DNA of 64,000 nucleotides, taken from Nitrospira sp. Its GTDB lineage: Bacteria; Nitrospirota; Nitrospiria; Nitrospirales; Nitrospiraceae. The DNA lies in NCBI GenBank assembly GCA_016788885.1, contig JAEURX010000038.1:62001-126000 (forward strand), in the 5' to 3' direction. A program made the translations under genes and the position numbers. A model generated the notes under the pieces. It was not told the origin of the DNA and made no database searches. It saw only the letters and a program-made list of their open reading frames with translations. Positions 12,808 through 20,701 of this stretch are shown here, piece after piece; within the stretch, counting starts at the first letter, position 1; every line of letters begins with the position of its first letter.

Positions 12808-12835
12808 AGTATAGAAGGCACCGGCTGGGGGTCAA
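12808..12835 (-). promoter_or_regulatory. Sigma70-type promoter of the phosphatase gene
   Basis: On the minus strand TTGACC (12835-12830) and TATACT (12813-12808) are separated by 16 bases. The predicted start point is about three bases before the ATG at 12798, leaving almost no 5' leader and no ribosome-binding site. Confidence 0.6.
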
Positions 12836-12863
12836 GGAATTCCCACGATTTCTGGACATACGG

Positions 12864-12893
12864 TTGAAGATCTTTTCATACGCTGCGTATACT
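12864..12893 (+). promoter_or_regulatory. Sigma70-type promoter of the zinc-ribbon gene
   Basis: TTGAAG (12864-12869), an 18-base spacer, and TATACT (12888-12893). The expected start near 12900 leaves a short leader containing GGGAGCAGGA before the ATG at 12921. Confidence 0.55.
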
Positions 12894-12920
12894 CTGATCG
12901 TTCAACATAGGGGAGCAGGA

Positions 12921-13280
12921 ATGCCTCGTATCTCACTCGAACAAGTAGAAAAGCGGCTATCAAGCGTGCACTGCGCCATTTGTAAGGGCAGCATCTTCGG
13001 CATCGATCGACGGACCCTTCAGTCGGATGGGGAATGTCGGGGGGTGTGCTTAAAATGCCGGTATAATTTTCCGGTCTATACGGATATGGAGTTTTATCTG
13101 AGAACTCAGCCGGATATCCCCTATCGATTGAAAGAGATCTCGTGTCCATCCTGTCAGCATCGTGGCGTATCACTCGACTTCCGCATTACCATGTCCGTCC
13201 GTGAGGCGGTCTATTTCGTGACCTGCACCGCCTGTCAGACTCAGTTTGCCGAACGATCCTCCCTGGAGGCATTTGAATAG
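12921..13280 (+). CDS. Small protein with two zinc ribbons (four CxxC pairs), unknown function
   Basis: 119 residues from the ATG at 12921, which follows GGGAGCAGGA; an upstream in-frame start lies within the promoter and is unlikely. CxxC pairs are at C18/C21, C43/C46, C75/C78 and C102/C105, with an extra C39. Two treble-clef or ribbon zinc sites are therefore likely. I do not recognise a named family. The small size and Cys spacing would suit an RNA- or protein-binding adaptor. It is divergent from the phosphatase gene and has its own promoter. Confidence 0.75.
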   Translation: MPRISLEQVEKRLSSVHCAICKGSIFGIDRRTLQSDGECRGVCLKCRYNFPVYTDMEFYLRTQPDIPYRLKEISCPSCQHRGVSLDFRITMSVREAVYFVTCTACQTQFAERSSLEAFE

Positions 13281-13318
13281 GCTTTTTCTCAGCATTTTGG
13301 TGTATACTGATAATTGCT

Positions 13319-13513
13319 ATGAATGACATACCAACCCCAAAAGAACCAGTGTCACAGACCTCCGCTTCGGAGCCAACACCTAAGCCCCGGAAGGAGATTC
13401 CCCTCATTTCCGTGCCTAACGATCGCGACATGATCGCCGCCGAGATGGCGGAGCTTTTTGATGAAGATCGGGTGTCCCATCAGCACGGCTCATCCGAGCC
13501 AGAAGCTGACTAA
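13319..13513 (+). CDS. Small acidic hypothetical protein
   Basis: A 64-residue reading frame, rich in Pro, Ser, Glu and Asp and probably disordered, with no recognisable domain. It fits exactly between the zinc-ribbon gene and the convergent Rsm22-like gene. A TATACT box (13303-13308) lies ten bases before the ATG but no good -35 is visible, and there is no ribosome-binding site. It may be a real small gene or a chance frame. Confidence 0.45.
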   Translation: MNDIPTPKEPVSQTSASEPTPKPRKEIPLISVPNDRDMIAAEMAELFDEDRVSHQHGSSEPEAD

Positions 13514-13515
13514 CC

Positions 13516-14721
13516 CTACGCTGAACGAATAATTTCTGCGGTGGCTTGCGGGGGAATTCGTCCCACAGTGGAAAGCTTGCCTTTGCGTTCCTTTCTGACA
13601 ATCTCACTGATCTTGATAATCGCACCTCGGTGGAACTGCTCAAACGCCGCATTCGACGCGGAGCGATCCTTGTCCTGACGCCCGAGTTCTGACCTCCCGC
13701 CTGCCTCACACAACCACACTCGCTTTTCTCCCTTCATCACCCGCAATTCGCTCACGACCCGATGGTACGGCTCATTTCTTGGCACTATCGTTCTCCCATC
13801 TTTGCGTATGATGGCATAAGAAAACTTGAGGGCATCCTTAATGAGCCCCGCCGCTTTATCGATTTGCTCAATCCAGACAGGACGTGCCCAGTTCCTTTCT
13901 TCATGGCACCAATCATCCGGCCGCGCTAATGCGGGGCAGGTCTGATCATGAAGGCAGGGGCTGTAGACGGAACAGGCATAGTTCGCCAGAAGGTTGTTTC
14001 GCACCTCATGCAGCGCCCTGGAGGTCGCCCGAAGGGCTGGCTCAATCAGCATCAAACAGCCGTCCTCTGCCAAGGCACTCAGAAGTTTTCCCACTAGAGC
14101 CGTTCGTTTCACCACCGCCTCGGAACTCCCGCAGTAGAGCTCTGAAAGCACATTCTGGACGACGATCAAGTGAAATCCTCCCCCGTCGACTCCTGTTTCA
14201 ACGCGGATGGGAAACGTGCGTTCGAGATTGCACTCGACCGTCTGCAATGGAAGTTTCTGACCCGCTAACACTTGCGCAAGGTACCCATGCCACAGTTCGG
14301 TGCATGCCTTCAACACAGCTGGCGACCGGTCCACCACTGTCATACGCAATGCCTCGAGAGCTGGGGTCGACGTGGAAGAGACCCAATCCAGTAGCGCAAG
14401 GGACCCGGTACCGGGTCCACCGCCTACGTCCAGGACTCGGAACTCCTTCCATGTCTGGCCTTTGAGCAGCGGCTCCACCTCGGATAAAAGGATCTGCACT
14501 TTCGCAAGATTTACCGGAACATAGTAAGCGAGATAGGCTTGACGTAATTGGGCATCCTCCAGATAGCTGGTGCCAATCCCTGAACCGCCACGCGTAAACA
14601 TTTCCGAAAGGCGACTCACGCCAGCAGCTATGTCCCGCAACGTACATTCCCGCAGTCCAGCCGTATCGAGATGTGTGGCCGACGCAATGAGCTGTGAAAT
14701 CCGCGAAGATACTTGGTACAT
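13516..14721 (-). CDS. Rsm22/METTL17-type methyltransferase-like protein with cysteine cluster
   Basis: 401 residues. A Rossmann-type SAM site LDVGGGPGTGS lies at residues 97-107. A cysteine cluster follows: C250, C256, C262 and C272 in the context SPCLHDQTCP and DDWCHEE. That pattern marks the Rsm22 family, associated with the small ribosomal subunit. The mitochondrial homologue METTL17 binds a 4Fe-4S cluster through such cysteines and acts in small-subunit assembly. By analogy this protein would bind nascent 30S particles. Whether it methylates anything is unclear for the family. It is convergent with a small gene on the left and divergent from another on the right. Confidence 0.75.
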   Translation of the reverse strand: MYQVSSRISQLIASATHLDTAGLRECTLRDIAAGVSRLSEMFTRGGSGIGTSYLEDAQLRQAYLAYYVPVNLAKVQILLSEVEPLLKGQTWKEFRVLDVGGGPGTGSLALLDWVSSTSTPALEALRMTVVDRSPAVLKACTELWHGYLAQVLAGQKLPLQTVECNLERTFPIRVETGVDGGGFHLIVVQNVLSELYCGSSEAVVKRTALVGKLLSALAEDGCLMLIEPALRATSRALHEVRNNLLANYACSVYSPCLHDQTCPALARPDDWCHEERNWARPVWIEQIDKAAGLIKDALKFSYAIIRKDGRTIVPRNEPYHRVVSELRVMKGEKRVWLCEAGGRSELGRQDKDRSASNAAFEQFHRGAIIKISEIVRKERKGKLSTVGRIPPQATAEIIRSA

Positions 14722-14738
14722 AACGCGCTGCCCCTTTG

Positions 14739-14768
14739 TTGACCCTAAAATCTGAGCTGAGGTATCCT
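14739..14768 (+). promoter_or_regulatory. Sigma70-type promoter of the 82-residue gene
   Basis: TTGACC (14739-14744), an 18-base spacer, and TATCCT (14763-14768). The gene start at 14792 follows GAGGAGAGGAG. Confidence 0.5.
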
Positions 14769-14791
14769 GACCGAGGAGAGGAGTACTTCAC

Positions 14792-15040
14792 ATGACCGAT
14801 CATATTTTGCAAGCTTACCGTGAGGTGGAAATGGCCATGGAGCGATATACCATGGTCTTGGATGAGCATGTTGCTGCTCTGCAAAGCACGGAGCCGATCG
14901 ACCAAGAACGCCTGGAACGCATGACCCACGGAGCGAAGGCCATGCGTGACAGCAGCCTCATCTATTTGTCATATGCAAAATTTATTGCCTGCGGCATGCC
15001 TGAAAGCCCAGATCTGGTGGAGGACGACCTCCAAGGTTGA
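14792..15040 (+). CDS. Small conserved-looking helical protein, unknown function
   Basis: 82 residues, acidic and predicted to be almost entirely helical. It has a strong ribosome-binding site, its own promoter upstream and a perfect terminator downstream, so it is very likely a real monocistronic gene. No catalytic motif or membrane segment is visible, and I do not recognise the family. The charged heptad-like pattern would suit a small coiled-coil or regulator-binding protein. Confidence 0.7.
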   Translation: MTDHILQAYREVEMAMERYTMVLDEHVAALQSTEPIDQERLERMTHGAKAMRDSSLIYLSYAKFIACGMPESPDLVEDDLQG

Positions 15041-15062
15041 CAGGTGCCACCCGCCAAAATGC

Positions 15063-15099
15063 AGAGGGCCCGTTCGGTTATGCCGAACGGGCCCTCTTT
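15063..15099. terminator. Bidirectional intrinsic terminator
   Basis: A 15-bp perfect stem, AGAGGGCCCGTTCGG (15063-15077) with CCGAACGGGCCCTCT (15083-15097), around the loop TTATG and followed by TTT. On the minus strand the stem is followed by an ATTTT stretch. It separates the plus-strand small gene from the end of the convergent oxidoreductase operon and probably serves both. Confidence 0.9.
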
Positions 15100-15122
15100 G
15101 CTTCATGAGCGAACGTCTTAAA

Positions 15123-16469
15123 TTAGATGCTGCGCATAAAGTGGCCCATGGCGTCATGGTCCGAAGCCGACGCGCCCATAACCTGAGAAATGGCCACATT
15201 CGTTGACTTCTTACCAGTCAATCCGGATTCGACTTCATCAACGATCAATTCCACAGGCATCGATTGCCCGCCATAAACACGCGGTCCGCCAATAATCTTG
15301 GCATTAGAAAAGCCGTAAATGGCGGTGGCAACTTCTTTCGCCAACCATCCGACATAGTTAAACTCTGGCACAACGATCAACTTGGCTTTTCCGCAGAGTT
15401 TGCGTAACTCTTGAGTCGGGAATGGCCGCAGGGATCTCACCTTAATCAAGCCAATCTTGATACCCTTTTCCGCGCAAATACGAACGGCTTCGCGAGATTG
15501 GGCCGCTGCGCTACCTGAAGCGATAATGATCGCCTCGGCATCCTCAACATTTTCAGCGGTAAGCAGCCCCCCCATGTACTGATTGATGTACTTCCGAGAA
15601 CGTTCGACGGCTGCCCACACTTCCTGTTGCCAGACAGCGTGAATGTTGTAGGCCATGAAATTTGACTTTTGGACGGGGGCGTCACGAGAGAGACGAGCCG
15701 GAGGATTCTCAGCATCCAGAACTGGCACAGCTCCACGCCACGGCTCACGGGGCGGCAGTTTCATGCTGCGATCCTGCATCCGCACATAACCGCGGGCGTG
15801 GGTTACAAAAAATCCGTCGCAACACACTCCAACCGGCAAGGTCACGTCATTTTTTTCGCTGATGGTGAACCCAGCCAGAGTAAAATCGAACATGTCTTGC
15901 TGGTTCTCAGCGTGGAACACAATCATGCCACAGTTCAAGAGATAGGAGACTTCGATGTTATCGGGCTGAATGGCCAATGGTGCATTCACGACTCGGCATG
16001 TGAACATCGCCACCACTGGGAGCCGATGCCCTGGCCAGGAAGCAATTCCCTCCAAGCCCCTTAAGGTTCCAGGACCGGCAGTCGCCGTATAACAACGAAC
16101 GCCGGCTCGCGAGCCACCTGCAATTGCTGCCATGACGCCGACTTCTTCCTCACCACGGTAGTATTCCTTCACATACCCTTCGCCATACAGGACACCGACT
16201 AACTGCATGGTTTCGCTTTGCGGGGTGATAGGGTATGCAATCGCAAGGTCTACGTTAGACCGACGAATAGCCTCCTTGGCTGCCTCGCTCCCGGTAATGA
16301 ACTCCTTAGTCCGGGGAGCCTCCAAGAACAGATATTCCGGAGTGACGACTTTTTGCTGCTTCGCCGCCGCATGTGGGTCTTGCTTCACTTGTGCCTTGGG
16401 GGCCGACACACCCGTGGCTGGTTCAGCCTGGGTACCGGTCTTTTGCTTGGGGTCCAATGCTTCACTCAT
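15123..16469 (-). CDS. 2-oxoacid:ferredoxin oxidoreductase, alpha subunit (five-subunit type)
   Basis: 448 residues. The core is a pyrimidine-binding domain of the thiamine-diphosphate oxidoreductases (AIAYPITPQSETMQ, YYRGEEEVGVMAAIAG, TATAGPGTLRGLEG) followed by a transketolase-C-like domain (GLIKVRSLRPFP). The first 45 residues or so are a low-complexity, probably disordered tail absent from most homologues. With the beta subunit it forms the catalytic centre that reductively carboxylates acetyl-CoA or succinyl-CoA with reduced ferredoxin. Pyruvate versus 2-oxoglutarate specificity cannot be decided from the sequence. It is the last gene of the operon, 37 bp after the epsilon gene and behind an AGAGGTG site. 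Confidence 0.88.
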   Translation of the reverse strand: MSEALDPKQKTGTQAEPATGVSAPKAQVKQDPHAAAKQQKVVTPEYLFLEAPRTKEFITGSEAAKEAIRRSNVDLAIAYPITPQSETMQLVGVLYGEGYVKEYYRGEEEVGVMAAIAGGSRAGVRCYTATAGPGTLRGLEGIASWPGHRLPVVAMFTCRVVNAPLAIQPDNIEVSYLLNCGMIVFHAENQQDMFDFTLAGFTISEKNDVTLPVGVCCDGFFVTHARGYVRMQDRSMKLPPREPWRGAVPVLDAENPPARLSRDAPVQKSNFMAYNIHAVWQQEVWAAVERSRKYINQYMGGLLTAENVEDAEAIIIASGSAAAQSREAVRICAEKGIKIGLIKVRSLRPFPTQELRKLCGKAKLIVVPEFNYVGWLAKEVATAIYGFSNAKIIGGPRVYGGQSMPVELIVDEVESGLTGKKSTNVAISQVMGASASDHDAMGHFMRSI

Positions 16470-16506
16470 GGTTGCACCTCTTGCCTGTATCGCTGTAGCC
16501 TAAAAC

Positions 16507-17271
16507 TTAGCCTTCACGCTTCATTTGATCAGCAGAATGACCAAAAACCGCAGCGCTGCCCATACCGCCGGCTGAAGGCATGAAAGTCATAGGATTAGTA
16601 TGCGTCTTGCCGCTGTGGACCTTTGATTGAGTACCAGTAAAACGGACGTTTTCGCCGTTATCCGGCAACTTAATGCCCAATTCCTCACGAACCTTCTTGA
16701 ATATTTGAGCAGTCTTCTTCAACTTCAGGGTGTCCGAATCGCGGATTGTCAGCATGGCATCTTCGTGCCCTTGCTCGGCGCAAATGGCCATGGTGCAGCA
16801 ATTGGTTCCCGCACGGATCATCTTGAGGGTGAGATTGGCATAGTGGCAATGCACACCGATAAAGATGCACGCTTCGATCTTGTTCCCCCAGATCGTGAGA
16901 TTGGGGTGATTAGGATTGATGACCTCTTCCGGATCGATTTTCGGATACTTAGGACGATAGTCCGGCATCGGGATAATCATGACGTCGGGAATCTGAGCGG
17001 CAATCTCCAACACAGCCTGCGCCTTTTCGACAGCATGGTTGTTCCATGCCCACAGGACGAGAGGGCCCGGGAATATCGTTGCGTTGGGGCTCGTCAGCAT
17101 TTTTCGAGCCATCTCTTCGATGACGACGTCTTCATTCGTCTCCAAAAGTCCATAATACAGGCCCTGCCCGGGATCAGGCAGCGACACGCCCAACTGGGCC
17201 GCTGACGGCGGATGGAACCCTGCCGGCCCCGGCACGATAATCCGTTCTCTCGTATCTTGTGTCGTTCCCAC
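16507..17271 (-). CDS. 2-oxoacid:ferredoxin oxidoreductase, epsilon-type subunit
   Basis: 254 residues from a GTG start preceded by AAGGGGA. No classical cofactor motif is visible. The central part (IFPGPLVLWAWNNHAVEKA) resembles the CO dehydrogenase/acetyl-CoA synthase accessory-subunit fold, as I recall for the ForE/PorE subunits of Hydrogenobacter-type five-subunit enzymes. Cysteines cluster in FIGVHCHYANL and TNCCTMAICAEQ. Its place between the ferredoxin-like and alpha genes supports a structural role in the complex. Assignment rests mainly on context. Confidence 0.65.
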   Translation of the reverse strand: MGTTQDTRERIIVPGPAGFHPPSAAQLGVSLPDPGQGLYYGLLETNEDVVIEEMARKMLTSPNATIFPGPLVLWAWNNHAVEKAQAVLEIAAQIPDVMIIPMPDYRPKYPKIDPEEVINPNHPNLTIWGNKIEACIFIGVHCHYANLTLKMIRAGTNCCTMAICAEQGHEDAMLTIRDSDTLKLKKTAQIFKKVREELGIKLPDNGENVRFTGTQSKVHSGKTHTNPMTFMPSAGGMGSAAVFGHSADQMKREG

Positions 17272-17292
17272 GCCCGTTCCCCTTTCGTACGA

Positions 17293-17616
17293 TTACCCAA
17301 CGACAGGGCTGACCAATGTCGCCGTCGTGCTCTTTTCCCCATAGGTAATGTTGTCTGTCAATGCCGCTACTGGCAACTGGTCGATCATGATCATCTTAAT
17401 GGCGTTATTCTTGGCCATGTTGTCACAGACCCACACGCACTGTGCACAGCCCTTGCACCGATCTACCGCTACATAGGCCGAACCGTACTTGAAACCTTTG
17501 TCCTTCCCCATTTCGTCGCTATATAGAATGGTATTGGCTTCAGGACAGTACTGTGTACACAGCTTGCAACTTTTCGCGGCGCAAATCTCAATATTGATAT
17601 CGGCTACGAGATACAT
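17293..17616 (-). CDS. 2-oxoacid:ferredoxin oxidoreductase, delta subunit (2[4Fe-4S] ferredoxin type)
   Basis: 107 residues starting at MYLVADINIEIC; a longer frame to 17721 would overlap the gamma gene and is rejected. Two cluster motifs are visible: CAAKSCKLCTQYCPE and CKGCAQCVWVCDN. It should carry electrons between external ferredoxin and the catalytic subunits. It lies 20 bp after the gamma gene and 21 bp before the epsilon gene, inside the operon. Confidence 0.85.
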   Translation of the reverse strand: MYLVADINIEICAAKSCKLCTQYCPEANTILYSDEMGKDKGFKYGSAYVAVDRCKGCAQCVWVCDNMAKNNAIKMIMIDQLPVAALTDNITYGEKSTTATLVSPVVG

Positions 17617-17636
17617 GAACGCTCCTTCCGCATTAC

Positions 17637-18356
17637 CTATTTCGCGGCGGCCGCTGCCACCGGCTCTTCCGCACGCTTCACTTCCGAAGCAGCCCAACCG
17701 TGGTCTACCGCGTAGTTCCAACCAGCCCGCATAACAGCGACGTTCTTCTCGATCAGTTCTTGCTTCTTCTTGAACTTCCGCTCGACGACACTGTCCAATG
17801 CCGCAGTACCGCCTGACACCACGAATCCTTTGCCTAGGAAGCGGTCCTTAACTGCCTGCTCCAACCCAGCCATGTTCGTCAAACCAGTGATAGCGCCAAT
17901 ACAGCCCATGAGCGCCATATTAGTGGCAAGGTCCATCCCGGCAACATCAAGGGAGATCTTGGTAGCCGGGAAGTAGTACAGCTTGGCGCGCCGCTCTTCG
18001 AGCTCACGGGCCTGATCCTTATGCAATTTCATCGGCCCATCGTTGTTGATCAGCGCAATGCCGTCTTCCTTTAGACCGAAATAGAAAGGCATCGTGTACG
18101 ACTTGCCGTGAGTAATGACCTGAGGATGGAAAATAATGATAATGTGCGGAAAGGTGATCTCACCAATTTCATAAATTGGCTCATCGGAAACCCGCACATA
18201 ACTTTCGACCGGAGCCATCCGCTTCTCTGATCCGTAGAACGGAACAATGGTGCTTTCTCCGCCCGCGTTGATCACCGCCGTACTCAGAATGTGTGAGCCG
18301 GTGACCACGCCCTGACCACCCACCCCGGCCATACGGATGTTGAATCGTTTCGCCAT
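17637..18356 (-). CDS. 2-oxoacid:ferredoxin oxidoreductase, gamma subunit
   Basis: 239 residues with the family hallmark MAGVGGQGVVTGSHIL at the N-terminus, then FYGSEKRMAPVESYVRVSD, typical of the gamma domain that binds CoA and helps shape the active site. The C-terminal 60 residues are charged and alanine-rich. It follows the beta gene by 27 bp and precedes the ferredoxin-like delta gene. Confidence 0.9.
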   Translation of the reverse strand: MAKRFNIRMAGVGGQGVVTGSHILSTAVINAGGESTIVPFYGSEKRMAPVESYVRVSDEPIYEIGEITFPHIIIIFHPQVITHGKSYTMPFYFGLKEDGIALINNDGPMKLHKDQARELEERRAKLYYFPATKISLDVAGMDLATNMALMGCIGAITGLTNMAGLEQAVKDRFLGKGFVVSGGTAALDSVVERKFKKKQELIEKNVAVMRAGWNYAVDHGWAASEVKRAEEPVAAAAAK

Positions 18357-18383
18357 GCTCGATCCTCCTTAAGGAAATCCGCC

Positions 18384-19283
18384 CTATGCCTTCGGAAGGC
18401 TCTGGGTCTGGGCCGCCGGCTTCGGCAAGAACTCTTTGTAGCCGTACCGTTCAGTCAGATACTGCTTCGCTTCGTCGCTGATGTACTCCGTGAACTGATA
18501 CCGATCGTTTTCCACATTCTTCGCGTCTTCCATAACCTTGTCGGTCGGAATCGCGTACTCGATGTTGCAGGAGGTGTAGGCTTGAATATAGGTCGAGCCA
18601 ACCTCTCTGGCGATCAGCACAGCTTTCTTAATCACGCTCTCTACCCGGCGAGGATTATTAGGGACCACGGTGGCAACGTATGCACACCCCGCAACCTTGG
18701 CCATCTGCAACATATCCATCTTTTCAAACTTCTTGCCCAACGGAGCCATTTTCAATACGGCACCGCGATTTGTCATGCCGCTTTCCTGCCCACCGGTGTT
18801 TCCATAAACTTCGTTATCCAGCATGATTGTCGTGAACCGCTCCTTACGGAACCAGGAGTGAAGCACTTGCTGGAACCCAATGTCAGCCGTGCCGCCATCG
18901 CCGGCCATCACAACCACGTCCTTCGGCTTGTCACCGAAACGGAGCCGCAGGCCGCGAGACAGACCGCTCGCCACGCCGTTTTGGTCACCATAGTTCCCGT
19001 ACACAAACGGGATAGCGGCCTGCGAAATCGCCAAGCGTCCGCAACCGGCCGTTCCGACAGTGATGGTATCTTCAGGGTTGGGGAATGCGATCATGGCAAG
19101 GCGAATAAAGAGGGTCATGGCGCAACCAGCGCACATGGGATGCTCCTCGAGCACCTCCTTAAAGGATCCCATCTGCGACACAGAGACCTTTTTCCCGAAG
19201 GGACCGTGCTCGACCATATCCCGATATTCTTTCGGCATAAACTTCTCAAAGCCGTTTGAAAACTTGACGTAATCAAGGCTCAT
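18384..19283 (-). CDS. 2-oxoacid:ferredoxin oxidoreductase, beta subunit
   Basis: 299 residues. It holds the thiamine-diphosphate/Mg motif (MAGDGGTADIGFQ) and LDNEVYGNTGGQ. Cysteines in MCAGCAMT, GTAGCGR and SCNIEYA are placed like ligands of the proximal 4Fe-4S cluster in beta subunits. First gene of the operon; the ATG follows AAGGAGGG. The operon is preceded by a TTGACA promoter and an approximately 155-base leader. Confidence 0.92.
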   Translation of the reverse strand: MSLDYVKFSNGFEKFMPKEYRDMVEHGPFGKKVSVSQMGSFKEVLEEHPMCAGCAMTLFIRLAMIAFPNPEDTITVGTAGCGRLAISQAAIPFVYGNYGDQNGVASGLSRGLRLRFGDKPKDVVVMAGDGGTADIGFQQVLHSWFRKERFTTIMLDNEVYGNTGGQESGMTNRGAVLKMAPLGKKFEKMDMLQMAKVAGCAYVATVVPNNPRRVESVIKKAVLIAREVGSTYIQAYTSCNIEYAIPTDKVMEDAKNVENDRYQFTEYISDEAKQYLTERYGYKEFLPKPAAQTQSLPKA

Positions 19284-19445
19284 AGGATTCCCTCCTTATT
19301 ATGCGCTGGCGGCTCTGGTCCGGCCCATGCGCACGACCGGAAAAGCCAGGTGCAGATTATATCGACGTTGTTGGGCCTGAGTACTGAACTGCGTTTCTGA
19401 AACGGAAAGGAATGTTCGAGTGCTTCTGAATTCGAACCGGTGCCG

Positions 19446-19475
19446 AGTGTAACAAAGCACGAAAAAATCTGTCAA
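19446..19475 (-). promoter_or_regulatory. Promoter of the oxidoreductase operon
   Basis: Minus strand: consensus TTGACA (19475-19470), 18-base spacer, TACACT (19451-19446). A second, perfect TATAAT (19361-19356) sits closer to the gene but has no recognisable -35. The leader between promoter and ATG is about 155 bases. Confidence 0.6.
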
Positions 19476-19616
19476 TCGCATCAGCACAGCAAAATCAGAA
19501 CAGCACGTCATTCCAACTCGAAGGGCATCGTAATCGACTGCGCAAAAGCATTGCAACTTTTCAGAAGGCCCACACCAGACGAAAGAAGGCCTACTACGCG
19601 CAGGCCCTCTAGGTCC

Positions 19617-19997
19617 ATGGCCCTAAATGCGCTTGAACGCGAAGTTTTTGCGCCGACGACCACTGGAAGACAAGGCTCAATTCAGTTGCAGTTCGACGGC
19701 GAAGCGGGTAAAGATTATCGCTTAACGTCATTGGATAGCCACGACATCATGCCGATACGAGTCCTAGTCCCGGGCGAAGAACATGGCGATCAGCATATGG
19801 GAGGTGTCCATAAGCGGCCACCGATCCCGGACGGCGCCCTCAAGGCCGAATGTCCAAAATTCATGAGTCACGGCCCATGTGGGGGGGTCCGCCGAGGGGG
19901 CTTTTGCGAAGTCTACCCAGATATGACGTGCCCCTGGGTGACCCTCTACCACAAGCTTCAAGAGCTAGGGCAATTGGAATGGATGAAACAAGTCTAA
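19617..19997 (+). CDS. Stand-alone MTHFR C-terminal (MetV-like) protein
   Basis: 126 residues from ATG 19617; an upstream extension would be low-complexity and overlap the divergent promoter. The C-terminal half holds the methylenetetrahydrofolate reductase C-terminal signature with C79, C88, C97 and C105 (KFMSHGPCGG, GGFCEVYPDMTCPW). In acetogens MetV carries this domain and partners MetF in a ferredoxin/NADH-linked reductase. A MetF-type protein is encoded separately at 37755-38645. A role in methyl-THF synthesis with that MetF is inference. It is followed by queF after 27 bases and is divergent from the oxidoreductase operon. Confidence 0.65.
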   Translation: MALNALEREVFAPTTTGRQGSIQLQFDGEAGKDYRLTSLDSHDIMPIRVLVPGEEHGDQHMGGVHKRPPIPDGALKAECPKFMSHGPCGGVRRGGFCEVYPDMTCPWVTLYHKLQELGQLEWMKQV

Positions 19998-20024
19998 TTG
20001 TGCAAGTCTGCGAGAGGTGATGGT

Positions 20025-20453
20025 GTGAGCGAAATGGGCCGCAAGAAACCGACACGTAAAGGAACAACCACCAGGCTTGGCTACAATGAGCGTCATGCAA
20101 AGAGCGGGATTACCACGGCACTGCCCACAATCGAAACGTTTCCCAATCAATACAAGGGGTATGAGATTACGATTGTCATCCCGGAGTACACAGCCATCTG
20201 CCCTAAGACCAATCTCCCGGACTTCGGCACCATTACCCTCCACTACAAGCCAAATAAAGCCTGCCTTGAGCTCAAAGCGCTGAAAATGTATATCCACGCC
20301 TATCGAAATGTTGGGATTTTCTACGAAAATGCCGTAAACCGCATTCTTCATGACGTTGTCGCATCCTGCCGTCCGATCTGGGCCAAAGTCACAGGCGAGT
20401 TTGCTGCCCGTGGCGGGCTTCGGAGCGTCATTGAAGCCAGATATCCGGAATAG
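20025..20453 (+). CDS. queF: NADPH-dependent 7-cyano-7-deazaguanine reductase
   Basis: 142 residues, a type I (short) QueF. The catalytic region EYTAICPKTNLPDFG contains the nucleophilic Cys (C59) and the Asp (D66). The family also shows the Glu-bearing FYENAVNRI. It reduces preQ0 to preQ1 in queuosine synthesis. GTG 20025 is preferred because AGAGGTG lies five bases upstream; ATG 20034 is the alternative. No other queuosine gene is in the window. It probably shares a transcript with the MetV-like gene. Confidence 0.9.
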   Translation: MSEMGRKKPTRKGTTTRLGYNERHAKSGITTALPTIETFPNQYKGYEITIVIPEYTAICPKTNLPDFGTITLHYKPNKACLELKALKMYIHAYRNVGIFYENAVNRILHDVVASCRPIWAKVTGEFAARGGLRSVIEARYPE

Positions 20454-20701
20454 AAGGCCCTGCCCCCTGCCCCACAGCACGAAACAGCCACGTCAAACCG
20501 GGTTATTTCCTCATCACATCTTTCGCCACTAGCTAGTACCTAGGGGTCTGAGCGGCTCTCCGATCAAGCGCCGCCCCCTAAGCTTGCCTAAAGTCCTGCA
20601 CCAAATTCACCGACATCAGACTGTCGAACTACATGACCACCGGGTCCTGGGTTCGCCCGCGTCGTCGCGTGACCGCACACCGGTAAGCAGAGGGTACTGT
20701 T
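20454..20701. other. Non-coding gap with a CTAG-rich palindrome
   Basis: No gene seen. ACTAGCTAGT (20528-20537) is a perfect 10-bp palindrome followed at once by CCTAGG (20539-20544), giving three CTAG tetramers within 15 bases. CTAG is usually rare in bacterial DNA. No convincing -35/-10 pair was found, so the promoter of the redox module is not identified. Confidence 0.4.

Noticed and set aside
19356-19361. Perfect TATAAT before the oxidoreductase operon
   Set aside because: No -35 box at 16 to 18 bases; the TTGACA/TACACT pair further upstream is better supported. It could still be a secondary start.
19540-20024. preQ1 riboswitch upstream of queF
   Set aside because: queF starts only 27 bases after the preceding gene and no preQ1-type hairpin/A-rich tail was found there or before the first gene.
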